From Bacteroidota bacterium (GTDB lineage: Bacteria > Bacteroidota > Bacteroidia > Bacteroidales > VadinHA17): a stretch of DNA of 64,000 nucleotides. Below the pieces are notes generated by a model. That model searched no databases, was not told the DNA's origin, and saw only the letters and a list, made by a program, of their open reading frames with translations. This document shows positions 62,024-64,000 of the stretch, piece by piece; within the stretch, counting starts at the first letter, position 1, and every line of letters starts with the position of its first letter. Position numbers and translations under genes: made by a program. The stretch lies in contig JADFDS010000032.1 of assembly GCA_018262715.1 (NCBI GenBank), positions 121,418 through 185,417 on the forward strand, written 5' to 3'.

Positions 62024-62107
62024 GTGGATTTGCGAATTGCGATGTGCGATGTGCGATTCAGGGTTTTGGACATGCTGTTCTACAATTCTAATAGGTCTAC
62101 GACCAAT
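62024..62107. repeat. Heptamer array before the Mpv17-like start, plus interspersed 14-mer
   Basis: On the minus strand units ATCGCAC, ATCGCAC, ATCGCAA and TTCGCAA end in ATCCAC, which touches the ATG at 62023. Farther upstream lie the shared modules ATTGGTCGTAGACC (62107-62094) and ATTGTAGAACAG (62086-62075), also found near 12.25 kb. Confidence 0.8.
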
Positions 62108-62119
62108 TTCCATGTGATC

Positions 62120-64000
62120 CTATTTTCCGTAATGACTGCCGGCTGCCGAAAGGAGACTTCCTACTCTTATCCTGGCGTCAACAGCAATAATCTTTTCAGG
62201 CGTTCCCAGCAGCGGATTGATATCCATCTCCTCAATTTCAGGGGCGGCAGCCAGAAGATCAGAGAGGGAGGTGATCACCCTGACAAATGCCTCCTCATTG
62301 ACGCCGGCGGAGCCACGGATCCCCTTGATTATCTTATATGATTTCAATGACCGTATCATTGACCGTGCCTCCTGGTCAGAGACAGGCACCAGCGCAGTAG
62401 CAAAATCTTTGAAGACCTCGATAAAGATCCCTCCCATGCCCGCCATCACCAGGTGGCCGAAACGGCCCTCGCGGGTTGCGCCGCAGAATAGCTCGTGACC
62501 GCTTATCATCTTCTGTATCAGCATACCGGTCACCTCGGGTAGCGCCATCATCCTGGCAAATTCCTCCCTGACCTTCTCCCCGTCACCAATATTCAAGGTG
62601 ACACCGCCAATATCAGATTTATGCACCGGACCCACCACCTTCATCACTACCGGATAACCCATTGATGCTGCAGCCCTGACGGCCGCTTCGGCCGATGTAA
62701 CAACGGTTTCGGGAACCGTCTCAATGCCACAGGCCCTAAGGAGGATTCCGACCTTTTCGGGAGGCAGGTATCCTTCTCCGGCACCATCAATAACCTCCCT
62801 TATCACCCTGCTGTCAGTTCGTGCAGAGTTTCCATTCAGATCAGATGATCCGGCCCGGACATCCTCAATTTTCTCCGTGACCGCGGGAGCAGGGGTTGCG
62901 TTCACCCTGCAGAGTGCCCTCCCGAAGAGCACCTCATCAGTGAATATCGTATTCCCATGTGCTATAAATTCGGCGATCTCCCTTTTGACATTTATAACAG
63001 AAGGCAGTATCGGGTATATCGGCTTACGGCAACTGCGTATCTTATCATGCAGGAGACTGTAGACATCATCTACAGGAAAGAGTCCGGGGCTGCCGAATAT
63101 GACAGCGATGGCATCGATCTCTTCAAAATCATTTTCACATGCATCAATTATATGTCCGAGTTGTTCGGCAGTGCCGGTTGCCAGGAAATCGATCGGGTTT
63201 GCCACCGATGACCCGGGAAAGAGTTTTTCAAGCAGTCGCTCTGCTGCCGGTCCTGCCAGGCGGGGGATCTCCATCCCGCCCTCACTGAGGGCATCGGTAA
63301 GCATCACTGCGGGTCCACCGGCATGGGTAACGACAGCTATCCTTTTTCCTTTCAGGGGTCTGTATGTAAACAGTGCTGCTACGGCAGCCAGATCGGCACG
63401 ACTGTAACACCTGACGATTCCGGCCTTACGCAGCAGGGCATCCACTGCCGTATCAGGTGAAGCCATCGCACCTGTGTGTGATGATGCAGCCCTTGACCCG
63501 GCCTCTGATGAACCTGCCTTGATGGCAGCAATCCTGCACCCCTTCCTGATCAGTGATGATGAGTGTCTGAGGAACCGTTGCGGATCGGCAATGTTCTCAA
63601 TATAAAGAAGTTTGATTCTTGAGCTGGTCAGCGGATCAAACGTAAGATCTAGATGTTCCAGCACATCCTCCACGCCGGTCTGCGCACTGTTGCCAACTGA
63701 CCAGACGCTGGAGAACGGCAGTCCTCCAGTAATAGCCGTCTCAAGAATGAAGACGGCTGTTGCCCCCGAACCGGAGATGAAGTCAATACCCTGTTGTGAG
63801 AGCCTTGGTATGGGCTCTGTGAATACCCCATGGTAGTTTTTGTTCAGGTAGCCTATGCAGTTGGGACCTATGAGTGTACCTCCGGCTCCGTTTATAATTT
63901 CCACAATCTCCTTTTCGAAGCCAGCCCCCTCCTCATTCTCCTCGCTGAACCCGGCAGAAAGAATGATGAAACCTCCCGTGCCCTTCTCCGTTGCCAGAGT
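62120..64000 (-). CDS. ADP-forming acyl-CoA synthetase, fused alpha and beta parts (5' partial)
   Basis: The frame is open to the window edge, so the N-terminal CoA-binding start is missing and 626 residues are seen. The visible order is the end of the CoA-binding domain (GPNCIGYLNKNYHGVFT), the succinyl-CoA ligase-like domain with SQQGIDFISGSGATAVFI and the catalytic His in ASSHTGAMAS, then an ATP-grasp domain (about 390-620) with YPVVMKVVGPVHKSDIGGVTLNI and EMDINPLLG. The enzyme converts acyl-CoA, ADP and phosphate to the free acid, CoA and ATP. Next to the oxidoreductase genes it would give ATP from amino acid-derived acyl-CoA; acetyl-CoA is another likely substrate. Confidence 0.92.
   Translation of the reverse strand, partial: TLATEKGTGGFIILSAGFSEENEEGAGFEKEIVEIINGAGGTLIGPNCIGYLNKNYHGVFTEPIPRLSQQGIDFISGSGATAVFILETAITGGLPFSSVWSVGNSAQTGVEDVLEHLDLTFDPLTSSRIKLLYIENIADPQRFLRHSSSLIRKGCRIAAIKAGSSEAGSRAASSHTGAMASPDTAVDALLRKAGIVRCYSRADLAAVAALFTYRPLKGKRIAVVTHAGGPAVMLTDALSEGGMEIPRLAGPAAERLLEKLFPGSSVANPIDFLATGTAEQLGHIIDACENDFEEIDAIAVIFGSPGLFPVDDVYSLLHDKIRSCRKPIYPILPSVINVKREIAEFIAHGNTIFTDEVLFGRALCRVNATPAPAVTEKIEDVRAGSSDLNGNSARTDSRVIREVIDGAGEGYLPPEKVGILLRACGIETVPETVVTSAEAAVRAAASMGYPVVMKVVGPVHKSDIGGVTLNIGDGEKVREEFARMMALPEVTGMLIQKMISGHELFCGATREGRFGHLVMAGMGGIFIEVFKDFATALVPVSDQEARSMIRSLKSYKIIKGIRGSAGVNEEAFVRVITSLSDLLAAAPEIEEMDINPLLGTPEKIIAVDARIRVGSLLSAAGSHYGK

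Noticed and set aside
62024..62113. 30-residue N-terminal extension of the Mpv17-like protein
   Set aside because: The extra residues are translated heptamer array and dispersed repeat, and family-like sequence starts at the ATG at 62023.

Overview
The window reads as a chromosomal segment of a Bacteroidota bacterium, most likely an anaerobic member of class Bacteroidia. Supporting signs are: two proteins with type IX secretion (T9SS) C-terminal sorting domains, a GldF/GldG-type ABC system, Bacteroidota-restricted families (DUF3078, DUF6702 and DUF7935 types), and many -7 boxes of the Bacteroidota form TAnnTTTG with no strong Shine-Dalgarno sites. I see no phage, plasmid, IS element, CRISPR array or rRNA. 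Both edge genes are cut by the window: a hybrid histidine kinase at the left and an ADP-forming acyl-CoA synthetase at the right.

Layout. 0-8.2 kb: kinase end, then a leftward cluster aroQ-pyk-DUF6702-T9SS type B surface protein-TPR lipoprotein-like protein, the last three joined by ATGA overlaps. 8.3-18 kb: xerD, ppdK, a secreted amidase with a T9SS tail coupled to a TolB-like beta-propeller, pckA and plsY. Pyruvate kinase, PPDK and PEP carboxykinase lie within 11 kb. 18-29 kb: SASA-type esterase lipoprotein, rubrerythrin, nitroreductase, aspartate aminotransferase, htpG, class III aminotransferase coupled to a LytTR regulator, an HU protein, tRNA-Ser(UGA), a structured and repeated non-coding stretch, rluA and a ferritin-like protein. 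29-42 kb: purB with an MsbA-like exporter, mqnA with an NfeD protease, a GNAT, a small HTH-like protein, HD hydrolase, M14 peptidase, group II PLP decarboxylase, and the leftward dnaN-exonuclease-FAH operon. 42-51 kb: leftward surE-membrane protein-lpxB-SpoIID-gldFG operon, and rightward pheT with a UbiA-family prenyltransferase. 51-64 kb: DUF3078 protein, tryptophanase, yicC-gmk-nadD, and a leftward catabolic block (aminotransferase, four-subunit 2-oxoacid:ferredoxin oxidoreductase, Mpv17-like membrane protein, ADP-forming acyl-CoA synthetase).

How the genes fit together. The last block can turn amino acids into organic acids: transamination to a 2-oxo acid, ferredoxin-linked oxidation to an acyl-CoA, and ATP formation by the acyl-CoA synthetase. 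Tryptophanase adds a second amino acid degradation route. PPDK, pyruvate kinase and PEPCK govern the PEP node needed for gluconeogenesis on such a diet, and the rubrerythrins fit a strict anaerobe exposed to occasional oxygen. MqnA plus a MqnP-like prenyltransferase point to menaquinone made by the futalosine route.

The most unusual structure is a family of short tandem arrays with 7-8 base units (for example ATCGCAA, GTAGGCA, CTTCAGAC). They sit at gene borders, directly before start codons (tnaA, the Mpv17-like gene) or over stop codons (nadD, the oxidoreductase gamma gene, the Mpv17-like gene, a class III aminotransferase). Second is the highly structured and repeated 370-base stretch after tRNA-Ser.
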